NCBI GenBank assembly: GCA_963662155.1
Contig: OY759274.1
Coordinates: forward strand, 43,010,886-43,074,885
Source of the DNA: Lamellibrachia columna
Taxonomy: Eukaryota; Annelida; Polychaeta; Sabellida; Siboglinidae
Length of the DNA: 64,000 nucleotides
Direction: 5' to 3'
Within the stretch, counting starts at the first letter, position 1. Every line of letters starts with the position of its first letter. Below are positions 32,778 to 44,212 of this stretch, one piece after another. The position numbers were made by a program, and so were the translations under genes. The notes below the pieces were generated by a model. The model was not told the origin of the DNA, ran no database searches, and worked only from the letters and a program-made list of their open reading frames with translations.

Positions 32778-34794
32778 TGTCACGAGACGACTCGACACGT
32801 AGGAGGGGTTCCCTTGTTGTTAGCAAGATCCCGGAAGGAGAACATACTGATGCCTCTTGAACAGTTTATTCAAGTGTTATTTAAGACCCTGTAACAATGA
32901 TTTACAGTGAAGTATATTTATACACGACCACAACACAAGCCAGTCCTCACTTCTAAATCAACACATGAACAACAACAGAGAATCCTTAGTTCATCAATCC
33001 AATAACCTACAGTGGCCATCAGCCTACACGCATCTGTGTTACACAAGTAGTCTATGAATCACTATCACCTCTCAATGACAATATATATGCAGTATAGCTA
33101 AGCCAGGTATTAATGGAATAGTAAATCATAACAAGATATCCTCCGTAGGACATAATGGCAAGATATCTGGGGTAAACCAGGTATAATAGCAATAACTATA
33201 CACATTAAGCCTCTCTTGCTCTGTTATTCACATAGTATCCATCAGTAATATATAGTTAAACTATCCATTGTCGATATGGTAACCCAGCCGTGCCACAATA
33301 AGTTAGCCGACCAAAGACACTGTCATACTCGGTAATACATAATCTCATAGCTATTATTTACTCAATATTGCATACCTGCCCACAGTGCGCTGAGCCCATA
33401 ACAATGACTACCTGTGTATAACAATACATACCTGCCCACAGCCCACTGAGCCCATAACAATGACTACCTGTGTACAACAATACATACCTGCCCACAGTCC
33501 ACTGAGCCCATAACAATGACTACCTGTGTATAACAATACATACCTGCCCACAGTCCACTGAGCCCATAACAATGACTACCTGTGTACAACAATACATACC
33601 TGCCCACAGTGCTCTGAGCCCATAACAATGACTACCTGTGTATAACAATACATACCTGCCCACAGTGCTCTGAGCCCATAATAATGACTACCTGTGTATA
33701 ACAATACATACCTGCCCACAGTGCACTGAGCCCATAACAATGACTACCTGTGTATAACAATACATACCTGCCCACAGTGCTCTGAGCCCATAACAATGAC
33801 TACCTGTGTATAACAATACGTCCTTAATTACGTATAACCCAATGCTCCGATGGAAGCACAACTGAAACTTAGGTATGGCTCATAAGTTGGTGATACATTA
33901 ACAAGATGGCTACCTCCTCTGTACTAGACTGCCACTTCAATTAAGCAGGTCAAAATACCAGTCGACACGCGTTGTGTTGATACATGGCACAGCCACACTA
34001 ACATCAAGTCTACACCTGGCATAAATAATTTAGGAAGCCCCCCTTCAAGTGTTCATACAGATCAGGTAGGACCATATCGTAAACACCACAGACAGGGTTA
34101 ACACACAAGGTAAGCAAAACAACCCTTTTCCTACAGTCTTCAATACCCGATATACATTCATTGCCACCTGGGACAGACTAACATAAACAGTTCACAAATC
34201 AGGCCTTGCACAATAATACAGACTAGAATTAATAATGCATAGACTGCCGTCTATATCCAGCTTAATTAAGACCAACGTGTGTCGCTAATCATTTAAACTT
34301 CTAACTGCAATGGATTCACTTATTTCTAATCAAATGAACATGCTATAAGCAATACTATATAGTAGTAACCACATCACAAATATAATCCTGTAGGAACTTG
34401 GTACTCACCAATAATAATTCTCGATGCACGATAATAAAAACCCTTGCTGCAAACCATGTGTCCTCTCTCTTCCCCAATCTGTGCTTTTCTCACACTCTCA
34501 TTCAAATCCAAGATTACTACACGATGACTTATTTAGTATGATAGTGAAAGTGTGTATACAGTGAGTTGAACTGACATTCCAATAACCGTATCCATTGCTT
34601 AACTGACATGTATATAGACTAAAATTTAAACAATTAGAAGAAAATATTTATGTTAAAAAATGGGATTACATCTGCTGCGTAGTACGTAGAGTAAAACGGT
34701 TACCAAGCATATCACCACCTATTGGCTGGTGCCAAAGACCACTAGTGCCAGCCATGGTCACTCGGCGGAACCACCGCATTGACCAACCATGACA
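32778..34794 (-). repeat. Long terminal repeat (~2.0 kb) of a gypsy element
   Basis: Bounded by TGTCA and TGACA, directly followed on the minus strand by the primer-binding site and gag. The left-hand LTR is not in the window because the element is truncated. The right edge abuts the 3' end of the hAT gene. An internal 56-bp minisatellite lengthens it. Confidence 0.75.
33370..33827. repeat. 56-bp minisatellite, about 8 units, inside the LTR
   Basis: CCCATAACAATGACTACC starts units at 33395, 33451, 33507, 33563, 33619, 33675, 33731 and 33787. Variation is confined to a few positions (CAGTGCTCTG / CAGTCCACTG and similar). Confidence 0.95.
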
Positions 34795-34848
34795 GTAATG
34801 TTACACGATGATGAAAACAGATTTATTTGTATATGTGCCTAGAGTAAT

Positions 34849-35009
34849 TCAGAACTTAAAACACCTGTCTGATTCACTTTCTGAGGATTTTCCTAGTGTT
34901 TCATCTGTGTCATTGATTCTTGTTATCTTTGCCGAACCCAGCATGCCAAAGTCTCTGTCATCTATTTTCAGCTTCCGCCTTGTCGTCAGGTCTGCAGTCA
35001 GGGCCGAGT
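34849..35009 (-). pseudogene. C-terminal end of the split hAT gene
   Basis: Encodes SALTADLTTRRKLKIDDRDF and a serine-rich tail ending at a stop at 34849-34851. The first 12 codons repeat the last coding stretch at 39615-39650, so this is the continuation of the hAT gene beyond the DIRS-like insertion. Confidence 0.75.
34974..35009. repeat. 36-bp direct repeat, left copy
   Basis: Matches 39615-39650 with one mismatch. It is part of the hAT coding sequence (minus: SALTADLTTRR). The two copies flank the DIRS-like insertion like a target-site duplication. Confidence 0.9.
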
Positions 35010-35564
35010 AAAATTTTTAGAAGAGAGTAAAATGTTTACTTTTGACTCTTGAAAATATTGAAAACGAGGCCGATTGTAGGATTGGATTAAATGGTCACGT
35101 GTTTTAGTCGGCCTAGAGGGTTATTTAAAAATAGGAACCTGGCCGCATTGCTCACATAAACGCCGTTTGATTTTCAATCAAAAGGTGTCTTTATGTGGGA
35201 CAATGCTACTTGCTAATGTTATTGACTCGGAATCGTGGCTAGTTTGCTGAAGACAAAAGTACAAGTCAGATGTATGTTTGTATACGAGCTTTTATAGTAA
35301 GCCAACTGATTATGTAAGAATACAATATGCATACATAATATAAAACGAAATCATCAAATCTAGGTAATTGAAAATTCTCCAACTAACAGCAAAGGTGGGG
35401 GAACCGACCACACCAGGCCAATTCTGTAATGGCCAATTTCAGAATGGCTCCCCCCACCCCACCGGATTCCGTGTCACTGGATAGTGTAACAAGAATTACA
35501 TATGTATATGAATTTAGTCAATGTAGACTAATATTGCATTGTTAACCGTGTCACACAGATTGCT

Positions 35565-35750
35565 CCACCTAAGTAGAAAGCAATCGTGTTCCCCAAGTGG
35601 TAAGCTGTATTTCGTTACAAGCAGTGCCCCGTCTATATTCGGAGTACATAAATATATCGCAACATGGAATGTCCCACCTAAGTAGAAAACACTCGAGCCA
35701 CAATTAGTATTTTATGCACACAAAACAAGCCACTATTATTTCAAAATTAT

Positions 35751-35798
<48 letters not shown>

Positions 35799-36084
35799 CG
35801 TGAGTAAACATATTGCGACATTGGATGTCCCACCTAAGTAGAAAACATCAATGTCATCAATTGTCACAACTAGTATCTCGGCATGAAAAACTACCAATTA
35901 ATTGGAAACACGTAGTTGGCGACATGGAGTGTCCCACCTAAGTAGAAAGCATCCGTGCCCCAACATTTCACATAACTAATATTTAGGCTCCAAAAAATTG
36001 TCACATATTTTAAAATGTTGATTTTGTGCGGCTACACTACTACTACACTTATTGCGACATGAGATGCACCACCTAAGTAGAAAG
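35565..36084. repeat. Five irregularly spaced copies of CCACCTAAGTAGAAA
   Basis: Found at 35565, 35674, 35830, 35934 and 36069, spaced 104-156 bp, in the 3' region of the DIRS-like element. Most copies are preceded by GACATGGA/GTGTC-like sequence. Confidence 0.85.
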
Positions 36085-36162
36085 CACCTCTGTCACAAAG
36101 TTTCACTAATTGCAAAATGATGTGGTTATTGTAACTGCAGCATTGGAATTCTGATATATTTC

Positions 36163-37032
36163 TTAAATGCCTGCGATTTCCAACGCCCCATGCGTTGTAT
36201 TTCTTCGTCCGAAACCCCTTGCATTGCTGCTGTTGTGGCCGCACCGATTCGAAAACTGTCCTTTATAGCATGTTGTTGGAAGGCCCGCCCAGGACAATGA
36301 TTTTTTCAGCTGGCCACCAAAGAAAGATTTAGAAACAGGTGTACCTCCTGGAAATACAAATAGCGGTCCTGGAGAGTTACCACGTAATGCCAAATACATC
36401 CTCATAGCTTTAACTGGACAACAAAGGGGGTCCGTGTGAGCTGGAATAGCTAAGGTCACCGGAGGGCCCTGATAATGCTTGTATGCATAAAAAACAACCG
36501 TACAGCCACTAGATGTTATTGCCAGCTGGCTCACCTGCAAGACATTACTGCTTTTGGCTGTTGATGTTACAGCAATTTCTCCGATTCGTAGAAAAGCATG
36601 AAATGCTAAAAGATACATTGCCGAAGTTAAAATACTGTTATAGTAACAATGTGAAATATGTGGTGTCGAACGCACCAACTGGTGTAGAATCGCCTTTGTG
36701 ACTGGTGCACGTTGATCACCTGAAGGCCTGAGTTTGGCTGCACCCTGTAATAATTTTCTCACCATAAATGTAGCAGTCGGATCCTCTCGGCCATGCATTT
36801 TATGCACAAAGGAAAGTGCTGATAACACACTGGTGATAGATGATGTAGCATAGCCTTTTTGAAAACAATATGCTATAAAGGAAATCACCGTTTTTGTTTT
36901 AGCTGGAAACCAAAGTCTTAGGTGAAGTTCCGACTGACAGAATTTGTAAAACATAGCAACACTTTTTTGATATGCTTTGGTAGTGAGATCTGACAGGGAA
37001 CCATCCAACAGTTGCTGAGTTACAGCAGCCAA
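36163..37032 (-). pseudogene. Tyrosine recombinase of the DIRS-like element
   Basis: SLSDLTTKAYQKSVAMFYKF is the start of the core-binding domain. FLRIGEIAV contains the first catalytic Arg. The frame is lost near 36257-36259 at GGACAGTTTTCG; the alternate frame then carries FRIGAAT, MGRWKSQAF and the nucleophile motif KKYIR. The break falls where the His of the HxxR box is expected, consistent with loss of two bases. Without the repair the protein lacks His, second Arg and Tyr. Confidence 0.85.
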
Positions 37033-38401
37033 GGCAGGAGGTTCGGAGGGATGACCGACTGCACTTGCTCGGGGCCATACTGCCTGCGCAGTTCTGGGGT
37101 ATCCTGAAACCGAGACAGTGCGTCAGCGATTATGTTATTTTTTCCAGGTACGTGTTTTGCCCTCAAAATTACATTGTTGCGCATGAGCGACACCGTCATG
37201 GTGCGGATAAGTGACATCAGCTTTTTGTCTTTGCTGGTTTGGCTATTGATGACATAAACCACAGCTTCATTGTCACGTAGCACAAGAAGTCTCTTGTCTA
37301 CCAGAATGTTAGGCCACAAGTGCAAAGCCAATACAAAAAAATAAACTCTTTGATGGCGATATTCAAATAAAGCCAGGAAGGAGGCCAGTGACCCTGAAAC
37401 CATTGTCCCATGAGTACCGCTGCATATCCAAAACCTGAAGCATCTGTAAAAAGTTCTAGCTTTTCTGATGATAGCCACTTGTCATTGATAAGGAGTGATG
37501 TTCCATTAAAGTTCTCCAAAAACATGGACCAAGCAGCCAAATCAAGGCGTGCCTCTTGCCCCAGACGAATATGAAAATGAGGCTTAACGATGCCCATTGT
37601 GAGGTCAATGAGTCGACGCAGGAAAGGGCGTCCTGGAACAATCACTTTACAGGCAAAGTTTAAAGTTCCGATAAGGGACTGTAGCTCTCGCAAAGTCACC
37701 TTTTTACGTCGACGGAAGGACTGAACTAATTTGATTGCTGCTTCGAGTTTGTCCCTGGGAAGCCTAGCCTGCATTTGCAGAGTGTCCACTTCGATACCGT
37801 GAACAACAACACATGTAGATGGCAAAACAGTTTTACATTGTTTCACTGGTATTGACAAAAATTCCGCCATGGCAAAAAATTGCTGCAGGTAGAGGTTGCA
37901 GAGTGACCTGGATGGTGAAAGTAATATGAAATCATCGAGGATGTGAGTCATATTTTCCACGTGGAACTTAGTTTGTAAAATCCACTGGAAAGCACAGCTA
38001 AACTGTTCAAACACCTGGCATGAGATCGAGCACCCCATTGGAAGACAGCGATAGAAATAATGACCTTAAAATGAAAAACCCAGCAAATGGTAATCGCTAG
38101 GATGAATAGGAATAATCTGAAAGGCGGATTCTATATCCGCTTTGGCAATAAAGCATCCGCGGCCAACTGATGTTAGCAAAGAAACGAAGTAGCCATAATC
38201 CTCATATGTTACGGAACAAAACTCCTGTGGTATTCCTGAATTAACTGAATCTCCCTTTGGAAATGATAGGTCATGAATTATCCGAAACTTGCCTGGCTGT
38301 GTCTTTGGAATGAGTCCTAATGGTGATACGACCAAGTTATAAAGAGGTATTGATGTGAATGGACCTGCAATTCTACCCAACGCAAGCTCTTTATGAAGCA
38401 T
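37020..38401 (-). pseudogene. Reverse transcriptase and RNase H of the DIRS-like element
   Basis: GKFRIIHDLSFPKGDSV and KADIESAFQIIPIHP hold the first catalytic Asp; LPMGCSISC and HILDDFILL (the YxDD equivalent) follow. RNase H shows LFTDASGFGYAAVLMG, RDNEAVVYVIN and HVPGKNNIIADALSR. An in-frame TAA at about 38066 interrupts RT before the LPMGC block, and a frameshift near 37330 splits RNase H. The C-terminus overlaps the start of the recombinase frame by 13 bp. Confidence 0.85.
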
Positions 38402-38538
38402 TTCCTTTGCTACCGAAAGGTTTTCTAAAAGAGATGGGTGATTACATGGTGTTGCCCTATGAGTGAGATCGCCCTGGAAATTGATGCGAAATCCATCAGT
38501 GAATCCTTGCCAAATGTCTTGTCAGAAGTGGTTGGTAC

Positions 38539-39614
38539 TTACTTTCGCTTAGGAGCTGTAAGAGCCAGGTGGCGTGGACCGGTGTTGGTAACTTGGGGGT
38601 CAGAGAAGGCGAGATATTTACGTGTACACTGTGACATGGCATGATCTCCCTTGCAGGTTGGGCACAAATGGATGAACGAACACTTTGCCTTCCCGCAACG
38701 CCCATTACTGCAGTAGGCGAAGCAGTAGCCTGCAGGAAAGGACCGTTTCTTCATGGGAGCCTGTTTTCGCGGGATGATTGGGGGCTGGTGTTACCGATGG
38801 CCTTACGACTCAACGCAAAGAACATCTCTGTGTGAAGATGATACCAAGGCATCAAGTTGAATACCCTCAACTTCCGGAAATCCTGGTCATAGGCCAGAAA
38901 AACCTGGTTGCGGGAGTTGGAGGCCATGGTGCAGATAATCTGCAAGTACTTTAAAATTGCTGCAGTTTCAGAAGGATGTTGCTGTGTGTACACAGCAATG
39001 AAAACCACAAACGCATCGGACCATTGATCGATGGTAGACATTTTTTGGGTGGCCTGATCCTTGACATTTACAAAGGTCTTACTCGTGGCTGGGTCTAACA
39101 TGAATGTGGTTTTATATGTTGTTTCCCCAACTAGCAGCTCAAGATCTACATACTGCTTAGCCCAATTCTTTGCCTTTATTTTAGGATCTAGCAAACTCCC
39201 CAATGGAACAGAAGCATATGACTGCATATGGGAGGGCAACACTTCCTCACCTACTGCGTCACGATCAGTGTCCAACTCCACTAGGGTAGGAGCAGGCCGC
39301 ATATCCGGACCAGCGGTTGCAGACCCTGCTGCAGCTGTCCACGACGGCTCTCGCGCAGCGACTGCCATCTCCATCACAACATCTTGGATGGCTTGAACCT
39401 GCTCCTGCATCAACTGCATCTGTTGATGCAGTGTGTCCATCTCACGAGACTGTGGCGCAGTCATTGTCACGGGGGCGGTTGTCTCAGCTGTCACTGTCGC
39501 AGGGGCGGTCATCTCAGGTGGCACTGGGACGGACGTGACATCTATCGTCGGGACAATCGGATCCATTGTCACCGAGGTGGTCTGTTCAGTTGTCACCGAG
39601 CCAGAAACCGTCAC
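38539..39614 (-). pseudogene. Gag-like protein of the DIRS-like element
   Basis: The N-terminal part is Thr/Val-rich, followed by a coiled-coil stretch (TLHQQMQLMQEQVQAIQDVV) and the region MPWYHLHTEMFFALSRKA shared with the fragments at 10 and 18 kb. After an ATGA-type overlap and frame change near 38751 comes a CCCH-type finger (CFAYCSNGRCGKAKCSFIH) and a zinc knuckle (CPTCKGDHAMSQC). No ATG is available at the very start; the first in-frame one begins MDPIVPTIDV. Confidence 0.75.
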
Positions 39615-39650
39615 TCCGCCTTGTCGTCATGTCTGCAGTCAGGGCCGAGT
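39615..39650. repeat. 36-bp direct repeat, right copy
   Basis: See 34974-35009; one mismatch between the copies. Confidence 0.9.
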
Positions 39651-41405
39651 CAATTATTTCAACTCGTTCATTACCTGCCCAGACTCTGTCATTTGCTTTG
39701 ATGATAAGCAGGTCTTCCATCGTGGAATGGCTCAATGACAGTCATTGGTCGGTTAGCATTGCAGAGAGGAAACTGAACCCAGCCTCAACGGTGCTGTTGC
39801 TGAGGCCGATGGCTAGGATCAGTTCCACTAGAAGGCAGATGTTGGTGAATTCTCCCCTTCTGTATGTGAGAATTCTCTCTCACAACTTGCCTGCCTTCAC
39901 TCCCTTGTAGTAGAAATTGACTGTCATCTTCAGGTTTTTCCACTCTCTCTTCACTTTGCTACCATCGTAGCTGCTCACAGCCAAGGTTGTCGAAAAGTGC
40001 TCTGCTAAAGCATCGGTACTCTCCAGCTCAGACGATGCATCGTTTTGCCAGTGAGCTGGATTTGCCCAGTGCATGTTTTGGTAGATGGGGCTGTTGAGTG
40101 ACATGAACCTATTGTCGGCGCATTCGTTCAAGGTGGGTAGAGCTGCTGCTTTCAGGCGATTTACTGTTCTTGTGTCTTGTCTTCTCCAGCATGCATCATT
40201 CCGTCACACCTCACAGTCACAAACTCCCTGTGCTCTTTCCTCTTCAAGTGTCCTGGCTTTGACATTCTGTAGCTCAGGACATTTCCCACAAGTGCATTCC
40301 CTTCGGCTGCTATTGGTGATTGGTCATCCTCGAGAAGATCTTCGAGATCACCCGTCATCTTGCACATTGCAGGAATGACATCATAAACGAAGATGTTTCC
40401 TTCTTCAAAGGTGAGGGACAGTCTGGCAACGATGTCCAGGATGGCGTTCAGAAGGCTTGCAGCAGCTAGAAAACAGACACCTCTCAGCTTGTTGAGGATC
40501 CCAAGCAACTTGGCATTCTAAGGCCTATTCGCCTGGTTAGCAACCGCATTTTCGATCTCCTGCATCAAGGGAATCCAGTTGTCCCTCTGGTGGTTGACAA
40601 ACCGAGTCCCGTGAACCTTTGGGAATGTGTACACTTGTACACCGAGTGCCTCTGCTGTGCAGTTAAACTGTCTCTGGAACTTCCCTGCCTGTTTCATCAG
40701 GTAGAAGATTGTCACCATCGTGTCCTTGACTTGGGAGAAATCCGTGTTTTTCAGAAGACTGTCCTTTATAGCCAGCTCAAGACGATGTGACACACAGTGG
40801 ATGGACATCAACCATGGGCGGCCGTCTTCCCTCATTCTAGTCAGCAAGCCATTGTAGATTCCTGTGTTAACTGCTGCACCATCTGCCGTTGCTGACACTT
40901 GTAGCTTGGTGTAACGCTGTACCGAGATAGCCACCTTCGTTGCAAAAACATCGTCAATCGCCACCTTTAAGTTCTCCGCATTTGCATCTCCGTATGCATC
41001 CATGTCCTGCAGTGCAACAGTGAAGTACACTGGCTTCCCGTCTTTCACTGTGCGGACAAGCACAAGCTCCTTCTCACTGCCAGTTTTCCTGGCTTGTGAT
41101 CCATCACTAAAGATAGAAAATGCAGACATTGAGAGATGGGTGGACATCTCTGACCTTACTGCATCTGCAATGACGTGTACAAATTCACGAGCTTTGTTGC
41201 TGCTGTCAGTGCCCTCTATCAGTTTTACTCCGTTCGCCTTCTGCGCTCTCAATAGAGTTTTGAAGGTAGATAGAGGCTGCCCATCAATCGCTAACAAGTA
41301 GGCCGAATTCAGCAGCTTCTTGTACGCCTGCTCGGCCTGCTGGTGTAGAGTGTCGTCAATCATTGGCTGCTTTCGCCTGCCTATCGCCACTGAAGTAGAT
41401 GGCAC
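39615..41405 (-). pseudogene. hAT-family transposase-like gene, main part
   Basis: The longest frame (41405-40518) has FSIFSDGSQARKTGSEKELV, SATADGAAVNTGIYNGLL and SIHCVSHRLELAIKD, typical of the RNase H-like part of domesticated-type hAT proteins (ZNF862/C17orf113-like). Two further frames give IVARLSLTFEEGNIFVYDVI and WKNLKMTVNFYYKGVKAGKL. Last comes the dimerisation domain (NICLLVELILAIGLSNSTVE, AGFSFLSAMLTDQ). TGA codons replace a Trp after VKAGKL and probably an Arg after LTDQ. There are frameshifts near 40510 and 40150. The coding end is displaced to 34849-35009 by the DIRS-like element. Confidence 0.8.
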
Positions 41406-41641
41406 GGCGCAGTTATATCGGCTTCATCAACTGTCGCAGTGTCAACATCTACCTCAAGAAGTCGTATATGCAACTCTGTACAAATATTTTGTGCCCAATA
41501 ACAAACATCAACAGTTGCTATTCAGTTAATTAACAGGGATATTATGCTTAAATTTAATGATGGTTTCAGTAGACGTTCTCGAGATAAACTAAACGGTAAA
41601 ACCCCTTTCACATAATAACAGTTTATCGGTGGTTTCCCCGA

Positions 41642-42235
41642 TCACCGACTTTCAATGTTTATAAAGTGCACAAGTTCACAATCTATGGCCTGCTCCATTT
41701 CTTGCCATTCTCGCTCGGCTATGAACGACTTCATTGTTGTTGGTGGCACTGATGGTGGCGATTGATTCCAGCAGCATACCTTCATGGCAGTAGAATCACC
41801 ACGCTGTTCAGATTGACGAGGAGAGCGTGGTGATTCCACGTGTAATTGCTTCGGGAGTATCACACATGGGATAAACTTTAGGGGTGGTGCCGGCGAATCC
41901 ATCTCTCCGTGTGCCTCTTTAATGACATCTAGCGCGGTTGGAGAATCGGTATAGACACATTCGATCTGTGGATAAAACAAATGCAATTAAAGACATGTTC
42001 AAATCACTATCCACCGGGTTCATGACACAACATGGCGTGTATAGTATGTGTCGTGCCAGTATTGTGTGGACCATCTGGCATTCATCGTACTGGCGACCCG
42101 TCTCAACATGTCAATGATTCATCGATAGACCATTGCATAACGCGTTCGATTGCATGTATTACATGACGCTCAATGTTCGTGTCTACTGCATTCATGAGTT
42201 CGTGATTGTCGATAATGTAAACACTTCGACGGTCT
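41642..42235 (-). pseudogene. Relic 2 of the virus-like element, fused to Harbinger
   Basis: It contains part of the relic ORF (YIIDNHELMNAVDTNIERHV, ERVMQWSIDES), a short intron-like gap, and the downstream exon starting IECVYTDSPTALDVIKEAHG after a TTTATCCACAG acceptor, ending CELVHFINIES. It joins Harbinger sequence at GAGGCGCTAG, the same junction as relic 1. Confidence 0.6.
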
Positions 42236-42602
42236 AGCGCCTCTGACACTCGCCAGATAATCCTGCACATTGTTGACTGATGCACCTCGGAATAACCTGT
42301 GTCTCCTAATGTCACTTGAAATGTCACTTGAAAAGATCCAGTTGCATAAAATGAAAGTGCTAACAGAACCTGTACATGCGCCAAAATAACAAAATGTCTC
42401 CTGGTAGGAGAAGCAAGATCAAGATAATTATGTCCAAAACTGTTGCCTTTCTAAATCTTCTAATGAATTGTTCCTCGTCAAAGAGACGAAACATATCTTG
42501 ACGGTCACGCAGTAAATGCTGCACCCGAATCGTCCGAATCTGCTCTCTGAGTTGCGGCACATCACACACATGATTGAGGTCATCAGATGCATAAATTTTC
42601 AA
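42236..42602 (-). pseudogene. PIF/Harbinger N-terminal fragment
   Basis: MKIYASDDLNHVCDVPQLRE, QDMFRLFDEEQFIRRFRKAT, then after a frameshift HVQVLLALSFYATGSFQVT and VHQSTMCRIIWRVSEAL. Homologous to 26075-26345. The catalytic domain is absent, replaced by relic 2. Confidence 0.65.
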
Positions 42603-42609
42603 ATCTGCA

Positions 42610-43110
42610 AAGAAACTCCGTACAGCTGGTGGTAGGACACGTCTTCTGAGGACGCGGTGCTGTAAGAAGTTGGTTTAGATGATTCTACTAAATGATCTAG
42701 TTTTCTAAGAGCAATCTGTCTGTTGATGGCTAGAACGTCCATCTTGAGTTCATGCTCCTCGTCCATCTACTTCATTTTCTTCTTGTGCTCCTCACGCTTC
42801 CTGTTGACAATGTCCTGTTCGGCAGATGTAATTGGCACTGACTGAACAGGCAATCCACGTCGAACAACTTTGGGACCAGATGTTGGGACATTAGTCCGGA
42901 CAGCTCCGTCAGTCGTCCAGGTCATGGCTGGGCCTCCGGAAGCACTCATAATTGACATTGCTGGAGGGGAGCGGCGTTTTCGGGAGGCTCTGGCTCTTGT
43001 ACTATCAACGATGCCTGTCCAGACTTTGTCGGTCCATTCAGAACAAACATCAGACTTGTGGTCGACTGCACAACGGTGACAAGAGCGACACTAATTCAGG
43101 CCAGGCATTT
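42610..43110 (-). pseudogene. Possible Harbinger-associated Myb/SANT-like protein fragment
   Basis: The minus frame includes CSEWTDKVWTGIVDSTR, TSAEQDIVNRKREEHKKKMK and, after a stop, DEEHELKMDVLAINRQIALR. The charged C-terminal helix resembles that of Myb/SANT-like accessory proteins. The DNA-binding domain is not visible. Confidence 0.35.
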
Positions 43111-43645
43111 CCAGTCATGTCACGTGTCATGTATAAAAAGTGTGGCCAACAATGACCAAAACAATCCATAAGTAAAAAAGCAACCTTATAAGCTGTAAGT
43201 TATAACAAAAGGAGTATAATTAATACCCATAAAAAATGTAAATAACAGAGATCAGTAGGAGTGGTGGGACGATGCAGGGATAGGTCAACGTTTTGTTATT
43301 TTTTTTGCGAGCATCTTTGGCGTAGCCCAGGTGTATTGCACTTAATTAATTAATGACTCTTTTCAACAGCTCTTATCTTTAATAAGCAACATTTACATCA
43401 GTTACTTCACTGTTTAAATGTGGACATGATGTGAACAATCACAAGAGTTCATTCATAGTTTGACGTTTACTTCTGTCTGAGTGTCATCACATCCACTGAC
43501 TGTCCACATTTACTGATTAGAGTTAATACTTTGCATTTACATTATGTCTACATTTAGAGTTCATTCACTGTTTGGCATTTTAAGTTTACATCTGTGAGTG
43601 TCATCGGGTCCACGTTCAAAGGTCTTTCAGTGCCTGGCGTTTGGT
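43111..43645. other. Non-coding gap
   Basis: Contains imperfect repeats of TTTACATCTGTGAGTGTCATC-like sequence (about 43470 and 43590). No gene. Confidence 0.5.
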
Positions 43646-43649
43646 AGCC

Positions 43650-44210
43650 ACACTCTTCCTGAGGGCATGGCACTGCAAAAGCAGCGTCAAGTCGCCCGGA
43701 GCCTCTGCACTGTCTGACATTGCTGCCCTGATGAAACCGTCTGACGAACTGGCTTTGTCAGGTTTTCGCTTCTTGGCCTCTCATGTTCATCGGCTTCCAG
43801 TTTTCGCTTGCGTTGCAGTCTGTCACTTGATGTCTGCATCTGTTTCTCAGCTTCCAGGTATGCCACGTAGCACTGTCTCGCCCTTTGTGCATACAACAGC
43901 ATTGACTTCGGGATTGCATCATGGACAACTCACTGTGGTTCCACCGATGCCTCTCATAGATTTTCCGCAACAAGCTGGCTGTTGATGGAAAATCCTTACT
44001 CAACTGTGGCCTGACCATGCAATAGAATCAGCAGCTTCTTGGTGACAGGCCACAGCTTCCCGAAGTGATTGGAACCTTTTATTCGGATGGATATGAATGT
44101 GTCCAGCACATCGTAGAGAGGCTGCATAGGGTACGTCACCTGTCCTACACCAGGTTTCACCAAGCGGAACCTGTTAGTAACAATGTCAGACATCGTTTCT
44201 GAAGCCAGAA
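43650..44210 (-). pseudogene. hAT-like dimerisation-domain remnant
   Basis: SNHFGKLWPVTKKLLILLHG followed by QATVE, a stop and GFSINSQLVAENL is the core of a hAT-type C-terminal domain. Left of it, RQCYVAYLEAEKQMQTS and a basic tail follow in another frame. Several stops and a frame change make it dead. Confidence 0.5.
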
Positions 44211-44212
44211 TA

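Larger units (their letters stand above)
35010..39614 (-). mobile_element. DIRS-like retrotransposon inserted in a hAT gene
   Basis: On the minus strand the order is gag, RT, RNase H, tyrosine recombinase, then a ~1.1 kb 3' region. That order with a tyrosine recombinase defines DIRS-like elements. The length is 4,605 bp between the 36-bp direct repeats. The gag frame begins almost at the right border, so the 5' leader is missing. Frame breaks in gag, RT, RNase H and the recombinase make it inactive. An (AT)n microsatellite lies at about 35754-35792. Confidence 0.85.

Noticed and set aside
35750..35795. (AT)n run as an origin or promoter
   Set aside because: A plain microsatellite inside the dead DIRS-like element.
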